From Paludisphaera mucosa (GTDB taxonomy: Bacteria; Planctomycetota; Planctomycetia; Isosphaerales; Isosphaeraceae), in contig NZ_JARRAG010000002.1 in the NCBI RefSeq assembly GCF_029589435.1, positions 4,154,001 to 4,218,000 on the forward strand: a stretch of DNA of 64,000 bases, written 5' to 3'. A program made the position numbers and the translations under genes. Position 1 is the first letter of the stretch; each line of letters starts with the position of its first letter. Of this stretch, positions 42,398 to 50,255 are shown piece by piece. The notes below the pieces were generated by a model, which saw only the letters and a program-made list of their open reading frames with translations, made no database searches and was not told the DNA's origin.

Positions 42398-43564
42398 ATG
42401 GCGGATGCGAGCCGGTTCGGTATGGACGAGGTGGCGGCGTTCTTCCAGGACCTGGATGACCCGCGGTCGGAGATCAATCGCAAGCATCCGCTGGCCTCGG
42501 TGGTGGTGATCGCCCTGGTCGCGGTCCTGGCGGGGGCCTCCGGGCCGACGGCGATCGCGCGGTGGGCGGCGTTCAAGCGGGGTCTGCTCGAGTCGATCCT
42601 GCCGCTGCCGAACGGGGTGCCGTGCAAGGACGTCTTCCGGCGCGTGTTGATGGCCCTGCGGCCCGAGGCGTTCCAGCCGTGCTTCGCCGCCTGGCTGCGG
42701 TCGCTGCGCGACGAGGCCGCGGCCGAGACGGGCGTCGAGCGGCCCACGCTGGCGATCGACGGCAAGACCCTGCGTCGCAGCCACGACCGCAAGAACGGCC
42801 TGGGGGCGTTGCACTCGGTGACCGCCTGGGCGAGCGAGTACGGCCTGTCGCTGGGCCAGGTCGCTTGCGATGAGAAGTCGAACGAGATCGCTGCGATCCC
42901 CGAGTTGCTGAAGCTGATCGACGTCTCCGGCGGCGTCGTGACGATCGACGCGATGGGCTGCCAGAGGGAGGTCGCCGGGGCGGTCGTCGCCGCCGGCGGC
43001 GACTACGTGCTGGCGCTGAAGGGGAACCAGGGGACGCTGCATCGGGCGGCCGTCGCCCACGTCCTGGGGCGTTGGGACGAAGGGTTCGCGGGGGAGCCGG
43101 TCGGCCGCCTCCAGGTCGATGAGGCGGCCCACGGCCGTCGCGAGTCGCGGACGTACATCCAGCTCGAGGCCCCGAAGGACCTCCCCGGCTTCGAGGCGTG
43201 GCGGGGGCTGAGGTCGATCGGCGTGGCGATCTCCGAGGTCGTCCGCGAGGGAAAGACGGCGGAGGACGTCCGCTACTACATCAGCAGCCTGCCGGTCGAG
43301 CCCGACGCTAAGGCGTTCGCCCACGCGGTCCGCTCGCGCTGGGGGATCGAGAACGGCTGCCACTGGACCCTCGACGTGACCTTCCGCGAGGACGAGTCGC
43401 GAATCCGAGAGGAGCACCTGCGCCAGAACATGGCCTGGCTGAATCGCTTCTGCCTGTCCCTGCTCAAGCGGCACCCCGGGCGGGACAGCGTCGCCATGAA
43501 GCGACGCGGATGCGGATGGAGCGACGACTACTTGATGGAAGTCGTTAGAGGATCGACATGTTAG
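42398..43564 (+). CDS. ISAs1-family transposase
   Basis: A 388-aa DDE transposase. Catalytic residues are Asp121 in 'LAIDGKTLRRS', Asp184 in 'VTIDAMGCQ' and Glu318 in 'WGIENGCHWTLDVTF'. The N-terminus has 'DPRSEINRKHPLASVVVIAL', typical of ISAs1. Full length and uninterrupted, it should be active. It cuts and pastes the element between its inverted repeats. Confidence 0.95.
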   Translation: MADASRFGMDEVAAFFQDLDDPRSEINRKHPLASVVVIALVAVLAGASGPTAIARWAAFKRGLLESILPLPNGVPCKDVFRRVLMALRPEAFQPCFAAWLRSLRDEAAAETGVERPTLAIDGKTLRRSHDRKNGLGALHSVTAWASEYGLSLGQVACDEKSNEIAAIPELLKLIDVSGGVVTIDAMGCQREVAGAVVAAGGDYVLALKGNQGTLHRAAVAHVLGRWDEGFAGEPVGRLQVDEAAHGRRESRTYIQLEAPKDLPGFEAWRGLRSIGVAISEVVREGKTAEDVRYYISSLPVEPDAKAFAHAVRSRWGIENGCHWTLDVTFREDESRIREEHLRQNMAWLNRFCLSLLKRHPGRDSVAMKRRGCGWSDDYLMEVVRGSTC

Positions 43565-43579
43565 TGAGCGCTGGCCCTG
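43561..43579 (-). repeat. Right terminal inverted repeat of the IS
   Basis: Minus-strand reading CAGGGCCAGCGCTCACTAA; overlaps the transposase stop codon. Confidence 0.85.
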
Positions 43580-43588
43580 CTCGGACGC
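43580..43588. repeat. Right 9-bp target site duplication
   Basis: CTCGGACGC, identical to 42272-42280. Confidence 0.85.
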
Positions 43589-43746
43589 CGATGACTGTCG
43601 CCGGCTGGAGACCCCGCCCGCCTGAACTTTCCGAATGTTAGCTCGAAAACCGCAGGCTCGCGGCGCTTCCGCCTCGCCGACTGGTACAGGAAACTCGAGA
43701 GGTTCCTTTCCAAGCGGGGTCCATTCATGCGAACCATGGAATGTCG

Positions 43747-44916
43747 TCAGGTGAGCACTCGCAGCTTCCGCAGCCTTCGGGCCGCCTCGTCGAGGGTCTC
43801 GTCGCGCTTGCAGAAGCAGAAGCGGACGTACGAGCGGCCCAGGGATTTGTCGCGGAAGAAGCTCGAACCGGGGACGGTCGCGACGCCGATCTCGCGGACC
43901 AGCTTGTCGGCGAAGGCGACGTCGTCGTCGACGCCGAACGGGCCGATGCCGGCCATGACGTAGTACGCCCCCTGGGGCGCTTCGAACTCGAAGCCGACCT
44001 CCCACAGGGCCTTGCAGAACCGGTCCCGGCGCGCCTGGTAGCCGGCGGCGAGGGCGTCGTAATAGTCGCGAGGCAGCCGGTAGGCGACCGCGCCGGCCTC
44101 CTGGAGCGGGGCCGCCGCGCCGATCGAGACGAAGTCGTGCATCTGCCGGAACGCCTTCGTCAGGTGCGGCGGGGCCAGGATCGTCCCCACCCGCCAGCCG
44201 GTGACGGAGTAGGTCTTCGACATCCCGCCGACCGTCACCGACCGCTCCCACATGCCGTCGAGGGCGGCCATGGCCACGTGCTCGCGGCCGTCGAAGAGGA
44301 TGTGCTCGTAGATCTCGTCGGTGATCGCGATCACGTCCCACTTGCGGCAGAGGGCGGCGACGGCCTCCAGCTCGGCGCGGGTGAAGACGGCGCCGGTGGG
44401 GTTGTTGGGGTTGCACAGCACGACGGCCTTGGTGCGGTCGTTGAAGGCCGCGGCCAGCTCGTCGAGGTCGAACTTCCAGTCCGGCGGGCGGACGGGGACG
44501 AACCGCGGCGTCGCGCCGGCGATCATGCAGTCGGGCCAGTAGTTCTCGTAGAAGGGCTGGGTGAGGATCACCTCGTCGCCCGGGTTGATGATCGACAGCA
44601 GGGCCACCAGCATGGCCTCGGTGCTGCCGCAGGTGACGGTGATCTCGGACTCGGGGTCGACGGCCAGCCCCAGGTGCCAGGCGGCGTGCTCGGCGACGGC
44701 CTCGCGGAGGTCGTGCGCGCCCCAGGTGATCGCGTACTGGTTGACGTCGCCCTGGATGGCGCGGCAGGCGGCGTCCTTGAGGGCCTGCGGGGCGGGGAAG
44801 TCGGGCATCCCCTGGGCCAGGTTGACGGCGTTGTGACGCCGGGCCTCGATCGACATGCCGCGGATGACGCTGTCGGTGAACCGCGAGGCCTTCGCGGCGA
44901 TCAACGGATGCTGCAT
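43747..44916 (-). CDS. PLP-dependent aminotransferase, class I/II
   Basis: A 389-aa fold-type I aminotransferase. The PLP lysine is Lys234 in 'GGMSKTYSVTGWR'; 'NPNNPTG' (169-175) and 'AITDEIYEHI' are present. The layout is that of the kynurenine/methionine-type or aspartate-type aminotransferases; the substrate cannot be fixed. It lies 158 bp to the right of the IS target repeat. A decayed relative of its C-terminus is at 41156. Confidence 0.9.
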   Translation of the reverse strand: MQHPLIAAKASRFTDSVIRGMSIEARRHNAVNLAQGMPDFPAPQALKDAACRAIQGDVNQYAITWGAHDLREAVAEHAAWHLGLAVDPESEITVTCGSTEAMLVALLSIINPGDEVILTQPFYENYWPDCMIAGATPRFVPVRPPDWKFDLDELAAAFNDRTKAVVLCNPNNPTGAVFTRAELEAVAALCRKWDVIAITDEIYEHILFDGREHVAMAALDGMWERSVTVGGMSKTYSVTGWRVGTILAPPHLTKAFRQMHDFVSIGAAAPLQEAGAVAYRLPRDYYDALAAGYQARRDRFCKALWEVGFEFEAPQGAYYVMAGIGPFGVDDDVAFADKLVREIGVATVPGSSFFRDKSLGRSYVRFCFCKRDETLDEAARRLRKLRVLT

Positions 44917-44998
44917 CGTTCGACGTACCGGGTTCGGGTCGGGACCGCCGCCGCGGCGGGCTGGCGGCGGCGGCGGCGGTCCAGGTCGGATCCGAAAA

Positions 44999-45421
44999 TC
45001 ACTCGGGCTTGTGGGCGTCGTGGCAGGCCTTGCACGAGCCGCCGATGTTCTTGGCGGCGGTCTTGAAGCCGGCGACGTCCTTCTTGTCGACGGCCGTGCT
45101 CAGCGACTTGGACTCGTCGGCGAGGGCCTTGGTGAGCTTCGCCCACGAGGACTTGTCCCCCTTCGGGGCGTCGTTCTTGCCCAGGTCGGGGGCGTACTTG
45201 GAGAACGCCTCGGAAGCCGTCTTGACCTTGGTCCAGTCGGGCGAGTCGGTCTTGGACGCGGCCTTCAAGGTGTTGTTCGGCGAGGACTTGCCCGCGAACA
45301 GCTTCTTCATCACCACCTCGACGCTGGCCGTTTCGTCGGCCGCGGCGTCGACCCGCGCGGCCGACAGGCCGGCGGCGACGATCAGGGCGGCCAGGCTCGC
45401 ACCGCAGATCAGGCTCTTCAT
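44999..45421 (-). CDS. Exported monohaem cytochrome, class II-like
   Basis: A 140-aa protein with a signal peptide (to about residue 27) and one haem motif near the C-terminus, CKACH at about 131-135, as in four-helix cytochromes c556/c'. It should transfer electrons in the periplasm. GAGGAG lies seven bases before the ATG at 45421. A perfect 9-bp hairpin lies in the leader at 45454-45474. Confidence 0.85.
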   Translation of the reverse strand: MKSLICGASLAALIVAAGLSAARVDAAADETASVEVVMKKLFAGKSSPNNTLKAASKTDSPDWTKVKTASEAFSKYAPDLGKNDAPKGDKSSWAKLTKALADESKSLSTAVDKKDVAGFKTAAKNIGGSCKACHDAHKPE

Positions 45422-45771
45422 GCAGAACTCCTCAATGAGGCCGTCGAGAATCAGGGCCTCCGACGCGGAGGCCCGACGTTGCGTCGTCGGAGAGCGCGGC
45501 CGGACCGCCACACGATCCGACCCGAATAGACTACCGGCAAGCCGGGGTGCGAGCCAGAACAGTCCGCCGCGACGTCCCGCCGACCCGTGCGCCGGGGTGC
45601 GGAGTGCGGCGGTTCCCGGACCCGGGTTTCTCGGCGGGCTCCGCGGCATGGCCCTTGCCTACCCGGGGATCCGGAAATACCCTCTCTTCATGACGGTCGC
45701 GCGGATCCGTCCCGCGGCGGGATCGAGGGCGGCCATACGAGATTCGATGCGGAACCCCGGGAGTCGACCCC
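45422..45771. other. 350-bp divergent intergenic region
   Basis: Lies between the cytochrome gene (minus) and the metallopeptidase gene (plus). Besides the hairpin at 45454-45474 I see no gene and no clean promoter pair; CTATTC near 45525 is the only -10-like patch on the minus strand. Confidence 0.5.
45454..45474 (-). promoter_or_regulatory. Perfect hairpin in the cytochrome gene leader
   Basis: GGGCCTCCG (45454-45462), loop ACG, CGGAGGCCC (45466-45474). It lies 33 bp upstream of the start codon at 45421. It could be an attenuator or stabiliser; the role is inference. Confidence 0.5.
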
Positions 45772-46635
45772 ATGCGCTGGCAAGGCGGGCGTGAGAGCGA
45801 AAATGTCGAGGATCGTCGCGGGATGTCGCCGGCCATGGTCGGCGGCGGGATCGGGACGCTGATCGTGATCCTCCTGGCCGCCTTCTTCGGGATCGATCCG
45901 CGGCCGCTGCTGCAGGTCTTCGGCGGCGGCCCCGGCGGCGGGGGCGGCGGCGCGGCCCAGAAGCAGGCGCGCGAGCTGTCGCCCGAGGAGAAGCAGCAGG
46001 GCCAGTTCGTCCGCACCCTGATGGGGATGACCGAGGACGTCTGGACCGAGCAGTTCGCCAAGCTGGGCCGGCGGTACGAGGAGCCGACGCTCGTCCTGTT
46101 CTCGGGCCAGGTCTCGACCCAGGGCTGCGGCGCGGCCAGCTCGAACGTCGGGCCGTTCTACTGCCCCGGCGATCAGAAGGTCTACATCGACCTGACCTTC
46201 TACGACGAGCTGAAGGACCGGTTCAAGGCCCCCGGCGAGTTCGCCCAGGCCTACGTGATCGCCCACGAGGTCGGCCACCACGTCCAGAACTTGCTGGGGA
46301 TCAGCGAGAAGATCTCGCGGGCGCAGCAGCAGGTCGGCAAGGCCGAGGCCAACCAGCTCTCGGTCATGCTGGAGCTGCAGGCCGACTTCTTCGCGGGCGT
46401 GTGGGCCCACCACATCGAGAAGAAGCGGCACATCCTCGAGACCGGCGACATCGAGTCCGGCCTCAAGGCCGCGACGGCCATCGGCGACGACGCGCTCCAG
46501 AAGCAGGCCCAGGGCTACGCCGTCCCCGACTCGTTCACCCACGGCACGTCCGAGCAGCGGGTCCGCTGGTTCACCAAGGGCCTGCAGACCGGCGACGTCA
46601 ACCAGGGCGACACCTTCAACGCGCCGAGCCTCTGA
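45772..46635 (+). CDS. Neutral zinc metallopeptidase, YpfJ type
   Basis: A 287-aa protein starting MRWQGGRESENVEDRRG, the conserved N-terminus of this family, which fixes the start. One TM helix (about 21-40), a Gly-rich linker, then the peptidase domain with HEVGHH at 165-170 and a Glu-rich helix 'LELQADFFAGVWAHH'. It is inferred to be a membrane-anchored zinc peptidase facing the periplasm. Substrates unknown. Confidence 0.92.
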   Translation: MRWQGGRESENVEDRRGMSPAMVGGGIGTLIVILLAAFFGIDPRPLLQVFGGGPGGGGGGAAQKQARELSPEEKQQGQFVRTLMGMTEDVWTEQFAKLGRRYEEPTLVLFSGQVSTQGCGAASSNVGPFYCPGDQKVYIDLTFYDELKDRFKAPGEFAQAYVIAHEVGHHVQNLLGISEKISRAQQQVGKAEANQLSVMLELQADFFAGVWAHHIEKKRHILETGDIESGLKAATAIGDDALQKQAQGYAVPDSFTHGTSEQRVRWFTKGLQTGDVNQGDTFNAPSL

Positions 46636-46903
46636 CCCGAACCGGCGCAACCGCCCCAGCCGGCGCGACAGTCGCAATCGTCGCGCCGGAACCAACCCTC
46701 GCCCGACGCTCGACCGTCGCGTCGGCGCGGGCGATTGGGAGCGGACGAGGTCCTCCGGGGGCCGATAGAGAGGGCAGTTCGGGATCCGGCGACGGAGTTC
46801 GTCGGGTCCCTGTCGCGGCGTCGGGCCCCGGCCGGGTCGTCCGTCCGGGGGAGGATTCCCGCCGACCGTCGCCTCGCCTCTCGCGATCAAGGAGGATCGT
46901 CGC

Positions 46904-48127
46904 ATGTCGACCTCGTCGAACCGTCCCCGTTCGCCGCGTCACACGTTCCGCCCGACGGCGACCGCCGACGCCCGGCTCGAAGAGCGGGTCGTCATGTCGG
47001 CGTCGCCGGTTTCGCTCCATCAATACCTCAGCCTCTCGCAGCGGCTGCTGGCGAACCCGTCGCCCCGCGTCGCCCGCGTCGTGGGCTTCCCGGCGTTCAC
47101 CAAGGACGCCCCGGGGGTCTCCGAGAACCCGCGGACGATCCTCGCGCCGGTGATCCAGACGATCCGCGGCGGCCAGTCGGTCAACGTCGTCACCAACGAC
47201 GGCTCCCGGTTCCGGATCCAGCTCGGCTACGTCTCGAACACCCAGCAGACCTCGGCCGCCGAGGGCTCGGCCGGCGCCTACGCCCAGGGATCCGGCTCGA
47301 CGGCCCTCTCGATCGCCCAGCCGACCGAGACGCCCCAGCCCCAGGGGACGGTCCGCGTCTATCCCCGGCCCGACGGTTCGGTGGGGATCATCGTCGACGG
47401 CTCGACCTCGAACACCGAGCTGTCGATCAATCCGCTGCCGCGGTCGATCCGCAAGGGCTACGCCCACAGCTTCGCCTACGGCCAGGCCGACCAGAGCCGC
47501 GTCCTGGACGTCAGCTCGATCACGATCAACAGCGGCGCGATCGCCTCGATCCTGGGCTTCCACACCGCCGACCTGACCGGCCCCGTCGTGGTCAGCGGCA
47601 CCCAGGCCATCGACCGGATCGCCTTCCGCTCGATCCAGCCGGGCGCGTCGATCACCACCGGCGGCGACCTCAACACCCTCGACGTCCTCCAGGGCGTCAC
47701 GATCAGCGGCAGCGGCGACAACATCGCCATCGGCCGCGACCTGAACCTGCTGAACGTCGGCGGCGACCTGGTCCTGGAGAACGGGGCGAACTTCTTCGTG
47801 GCCCGCGACCTGGGCCTCGTCCCCCAGCCGCCCAAGGGGACGGGGACCGGCTCCAACGTGCTGACCCTGAACGTGCCCCTCGTCGGCACCCAGTCGACGA
47901 CCCAGTTCCCGGCCGTCTCGGGATTCATCCAGGGCGACGTCATCGTCAATCCCGGCAGCCAGTTCGCGATCGGCCGGGCGATCGACAATCAGCTCCAGGT
48001 CAACGGTGACTTCATCGGGACGAGTCGGTTCAGCTTCCTGACGAACGGGATCACGCCCGTCGTGAACCCCGACGGCACGGTCACCCAGCCCGACGCCGTC
48101 AACGTCCTCGGCGCCAGGACGGCCTGA
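46904..48127 (+). CDS. Secreted protein with LEPR-like N-terminus
   Basis: A 407-aa protein; ATG 46904 has GGAGG eight bases upstream. The N-terminus has 'ARLEERVVMS' at about residues 23-32, a variant of the planctomycete LExxEDRxLL sorting motif. The body is rich in beta-strand repeats ('INSGAIASILG', 'GDLNTLDVLQGV'), as in surface beta-helix or adhesin proteins. No known domain is seen. It stands alone, 268 bp after the metallopeptidase. Confidence 0.78.
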   Translation: MSTSSNRPRSPRHTFRPTATADARLEERVVMSASPVSLHQYLSLSQRLLANPSPRVARVVGFPAFTKDAPGVSENPRTILAPVIQTIRGGQSVNVVTNDGSRFRIQLGYVSNTQQTSAAEGSAGAYAQGSGSTALSIAQPTETPQPQGTVRVYPRPDGSVGIIVDGSTSNTELSINPLPRSIRKGYAHSFAYGQADQSRVLDVSSITINSGAIASILGFHTADLTGPVVVSGTQAIDRIAFRSIQPGASITTGGDLNTLDVLQGVTISGSGDNIAIGRDLNLLNVGGDLVLENGANFFVARDLGLVPQPPKGTGTGSNVLTLNVPLVGTQSTTQFPAVSGFIQGDVIVNPGSQFAIGRAIDNQLQVNGDFIGTSRFSFLTNGITPVVNPDGTVTQPDAVNVLGARTA

Positions 48128-48153
48128 GCGGGGCCGCCCCGACCCGCCCGGCC

Positions 48154-49134
48154 TCAGGGCTTCGCGCCGGCCTCCAGGTAGGCCGGCGCGAGGTCCTTCT
48201 TGAACCCGCCGACGCCCGAGTTGTTGGGCTCGTAAGGCTCGACGAAGCCGGCCTTCACCCCCTCGGCGGGGATCTTCTCCTCGAGGCCGAGCGCCCAGAA
48301 GACGCCGTTGAGGGCGAGCTTCCGCATGGGCTCGGCCTTGAAGTCGAACGGGTGCCCGAGGGTCGTGAAGAAGACCCGCGCCGGCTTGCCGCTCGCGCCG
48401 GTGTAGGTCTTCGTCCAGGCGACGGGGTTGGTCTCGGGGAACCGGGCGAACTCCTTCGCGTGGCCCGACTTGAGCGCCTTGCCGGTCAGCAGCTTCGTGC
48501 ATTCCCCCTCCAGCGAGTCGCCGCCGCCCTCGACGTGGTAGAGCCACGAGTAGGTCTCGAAGGGCGTCACCCCCCGCAGGACCGGGTGGCCGGCCTCGGA
48601 CGGGTTGGGCGTGACGGCCGTCAGCATCTCCTTGCCGTCGCCGAAGTGACCGTGGTGGGTGATCCACCTCTGGCCGAAGATCTTGCGCTCCCAGGCCTCG
48701 TTCATCTCGGCCGCGTGGGGGCCGCCGTCGTACTTGAAGGCGTGGGTCGCGGTGCGGAGGCCCATCATCGGACGGCCGCTCTCGGCGTACTTCTTGATCC
48801 GGCCGAGCTGGTCGTCGGGCAGCTTGCGGAACCGCGTGAACATGACCACGAGGTCGGCGTCGTCGAGGGCTTCCAGGCCGACGATGTTCGCCAGCGCGTC
48901 GGGGTCGACCTTCCCCTTCTCGTCCATCGAGTAGCAGACCGAGACGCGGAAGCCGTGCGACTTCTCGAGGATCTTCGCCAGCATCGGCAGCGACTCCTCG
49001 CTGCGATACTCCTCGTCGCCCGAGATGAAGACGACGTGGGGCGCCTTCGCCGGCCCCTCGCCGGCCCGCGCCGCGAGGGTCAGGGAGAGGAGCAGGCAGG
49101 CCGGGCTGATCCAGCGGGCGAAGGCGCGCGTCAT
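48154..49134 (-). CDS. ThuA-domain exported protein
   Basis: A 326-aa protein with a signal peptide ('[17 protein letters not shown]'). The ThuA-like, glutamine amidotransferase-related fold covers about 40-280: '[15 protein letters not shown]', '[13 protein letters not shown]', '[12 protein letters not shown]' and the late '[11 protein letters not shown]'. In planctomycetes such proteins are linked to sugar handling outside the cytoplasm. GAGG lies eight bases upstream of the ATG at 49134. Confidence 0.88.
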   Translation of the reverse strand: MTRAFARWISPACLLLSLTLAARAGEGPAKAPHVVFISGDEEYRSEESLPMLAKILEKSHGFRVSVCYSMDEKGKVDPDALANIVGLEALDDADLVVMFTRFRKLPDDQLGRIKKYAESGRPMMGLRTATHAFKYDGGPHAAEMNEAWERKIFGQRWITHHGHFGDGKEMLTAVTPNPSEAGHPVLRGVTPFETYSWLYHVEGGGDSLEGECTKLLTGKALKSGHAKEFARFPETNPVAWTKTYTGASGKPARVFFTTLGHPFDFKAEPMRKLALNGVFWALGLEEKIPAEGVKAGFVEPYEPNNSGVGGFKKDLAPAYLEAGAKP

Positions 49135-49225
49135 GGGTGGGACCTCGGGGAAGGGGGCCGTTTCCGCCGTTATAAGGGCGGCGGGCCCGCCGTGCAACGG
49201 CCCGGGATCGGGTCGCCGCGCCGGC

Positions 49226-50158
49226 TCAGGCCTGGTCGGCGTGCTCGTGGGGGTGCGGGAACGGCTCAAGATGGACGAGGACGTCGCGGACGATCGGGAA
49301 GCGTTCGAGGAGCTGGTCCTTCACCCGGTGGCTGATCCGGTGCCCCTCGTCCACGGTCAGCGCGGCCGAGACCTGGACGTGGATGTCGACCAGGTACTCC
49401 AGGCCCGTCTTGCGGACCCAGAGCTTGTCGACCTTGCGGACCTGCGGCACGCCCACGGCGGCGTCGCGGATCGCCTCGACGAACTCCGAATCGGCCTGGG
49501 CGTCCATCAGCTCCTGGCCGCTGGACAGCAAAAGACGGGTCGCCGAGTTGAGGATCACCGCCACCACGACCATGCCCGCCACGCCGTCGAGGAACGCGTA
49601 GCGGGGCCCGAGGATCCGCACGAGCGCCAGGCTGATGAGCACGGCCAGGGCGCTGAGGGCGTCGGAGCGGTGGTCCCAGGCGTTGGCGGTCAGGGCGCTG
49701 GAGCCCAGCCGACGGCCGAGGCGGATCTTGAACTGGTAGAGCGCCTCCTTGATCAGCACGTTCACGCCGGCGATCAGGAGGGTCCAGAGCGGCGGGGTCT
49801 CCGTGGTCGGCTCGGGCGGGAAGGATCGGAGCGTGTTCCAGCCGACGATCAGGGCCGAGACGATCACCAGGACCGCGACGTTCGACCCCGCGATGGCCTC
49901 GGCCCGGGTGTGGCCGTAGGGGTGTTCGGCGTCCGCCGGCTTCTGGGCCACCCGGAAGGCGAGCAGGATGGCGGACGAGGTGAAGACGTCCCCCAGCGAG
50001 TTGACCGCGTCCGAGACCATCGCCAGCGACCCGCCGACGATCCCCCCGAACAGCTTCGCCCCGCCCAGCGCGAGGTTGACCACCAGCCCCAGCAGCGTCG
50101 CGCGCACGGCCTCGTGGTAGAGGTTCCGCTTGACCGATTCCCAGGTCCGACCGCCCAT
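49226..50158 (-). CDS. Cation diffusion facilitator (CDF) transporter
   Basis: A 310-aa metal/proton antiporter with six predicted TM helices, motifs '[15 protein letters not shown]' (first metal site) and '[13 protein letters not shown]' (second), and a C-terminal cytoplasmic domain ('[16 protein letters not shown]'). It exports zinc or similar ions. The start at 50158 lacks a strong ribosome site; ATG 50215 is an alternative. It follows the 873-aa gene by 97 bp. Confidence 0.9.
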   Translation of the reverse strand: MGGRTWESVKRNLYHEAVRATLLGLVVNLALGGAKLFGGIVGGSLAMVSDAVNSLGDVFTSSAILLAFRVAQKPADAEHPYGHTRAEAIAGSNVAVLVIVSALIVGWNTLRSFPPEPTTETPPLWTLLIAGVNVLIKEALYQFKIRLGRRLGSSALTANAWDHRSDALSALAVLISLALVRILGPRYAFLDGVAGMVVVAVILNSATRLLLSSGQELMDAQADSEFVEAIRDAAVGVPQVRKVDKLWVRKTGLEYLVDIHVQVSAALTVDEGHRISHRVKDQLLERFPIVRDVLVHLEPFPHPHEHADQA

Positions 50159-50255
50159 GCGCCGAAGTCCACCGCCGCGATTGACGGCGCATCCGCCCCC
50201 GGCGACCCCTATCATAGCTGCGGAGCTCAGGTCTGCAACCGGCCGGCGGTCGTCC

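Larger units (their letters stand above)
42281..43579 (+). mobile_element. ISAs1-family insertion sequence, complete (1299 bp)
   Basis: The element is bounded by terminal inverted repeats CAGGGCCAGCGC(G/T)CACT(T/A)A at 42281-42299 and 43561-43579 (17 of 19 match) and by a 9-bp direct repeat. It carries one intact transposase gene. All parts needed for movement are present, so insertion is probably recent. The right repeat overlaps the transposase stop codon. Confidence 0.9.

Noticed and set aside
42245-44416. A 723-codon minus frame across the transposase and aminotransferase
   Set aside because: It is antisense to the transposase and out of frame with the aminotransferase; composition is the repetitive Arg/Pro/Ala type of shadow frames.
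45430-45440. CCTCA-A-TGAGG palindrome covering the cytochrome ribosome site
   Set aside because: A one-base loop cannot form; the usable stem is three pairs and too weak to claim.
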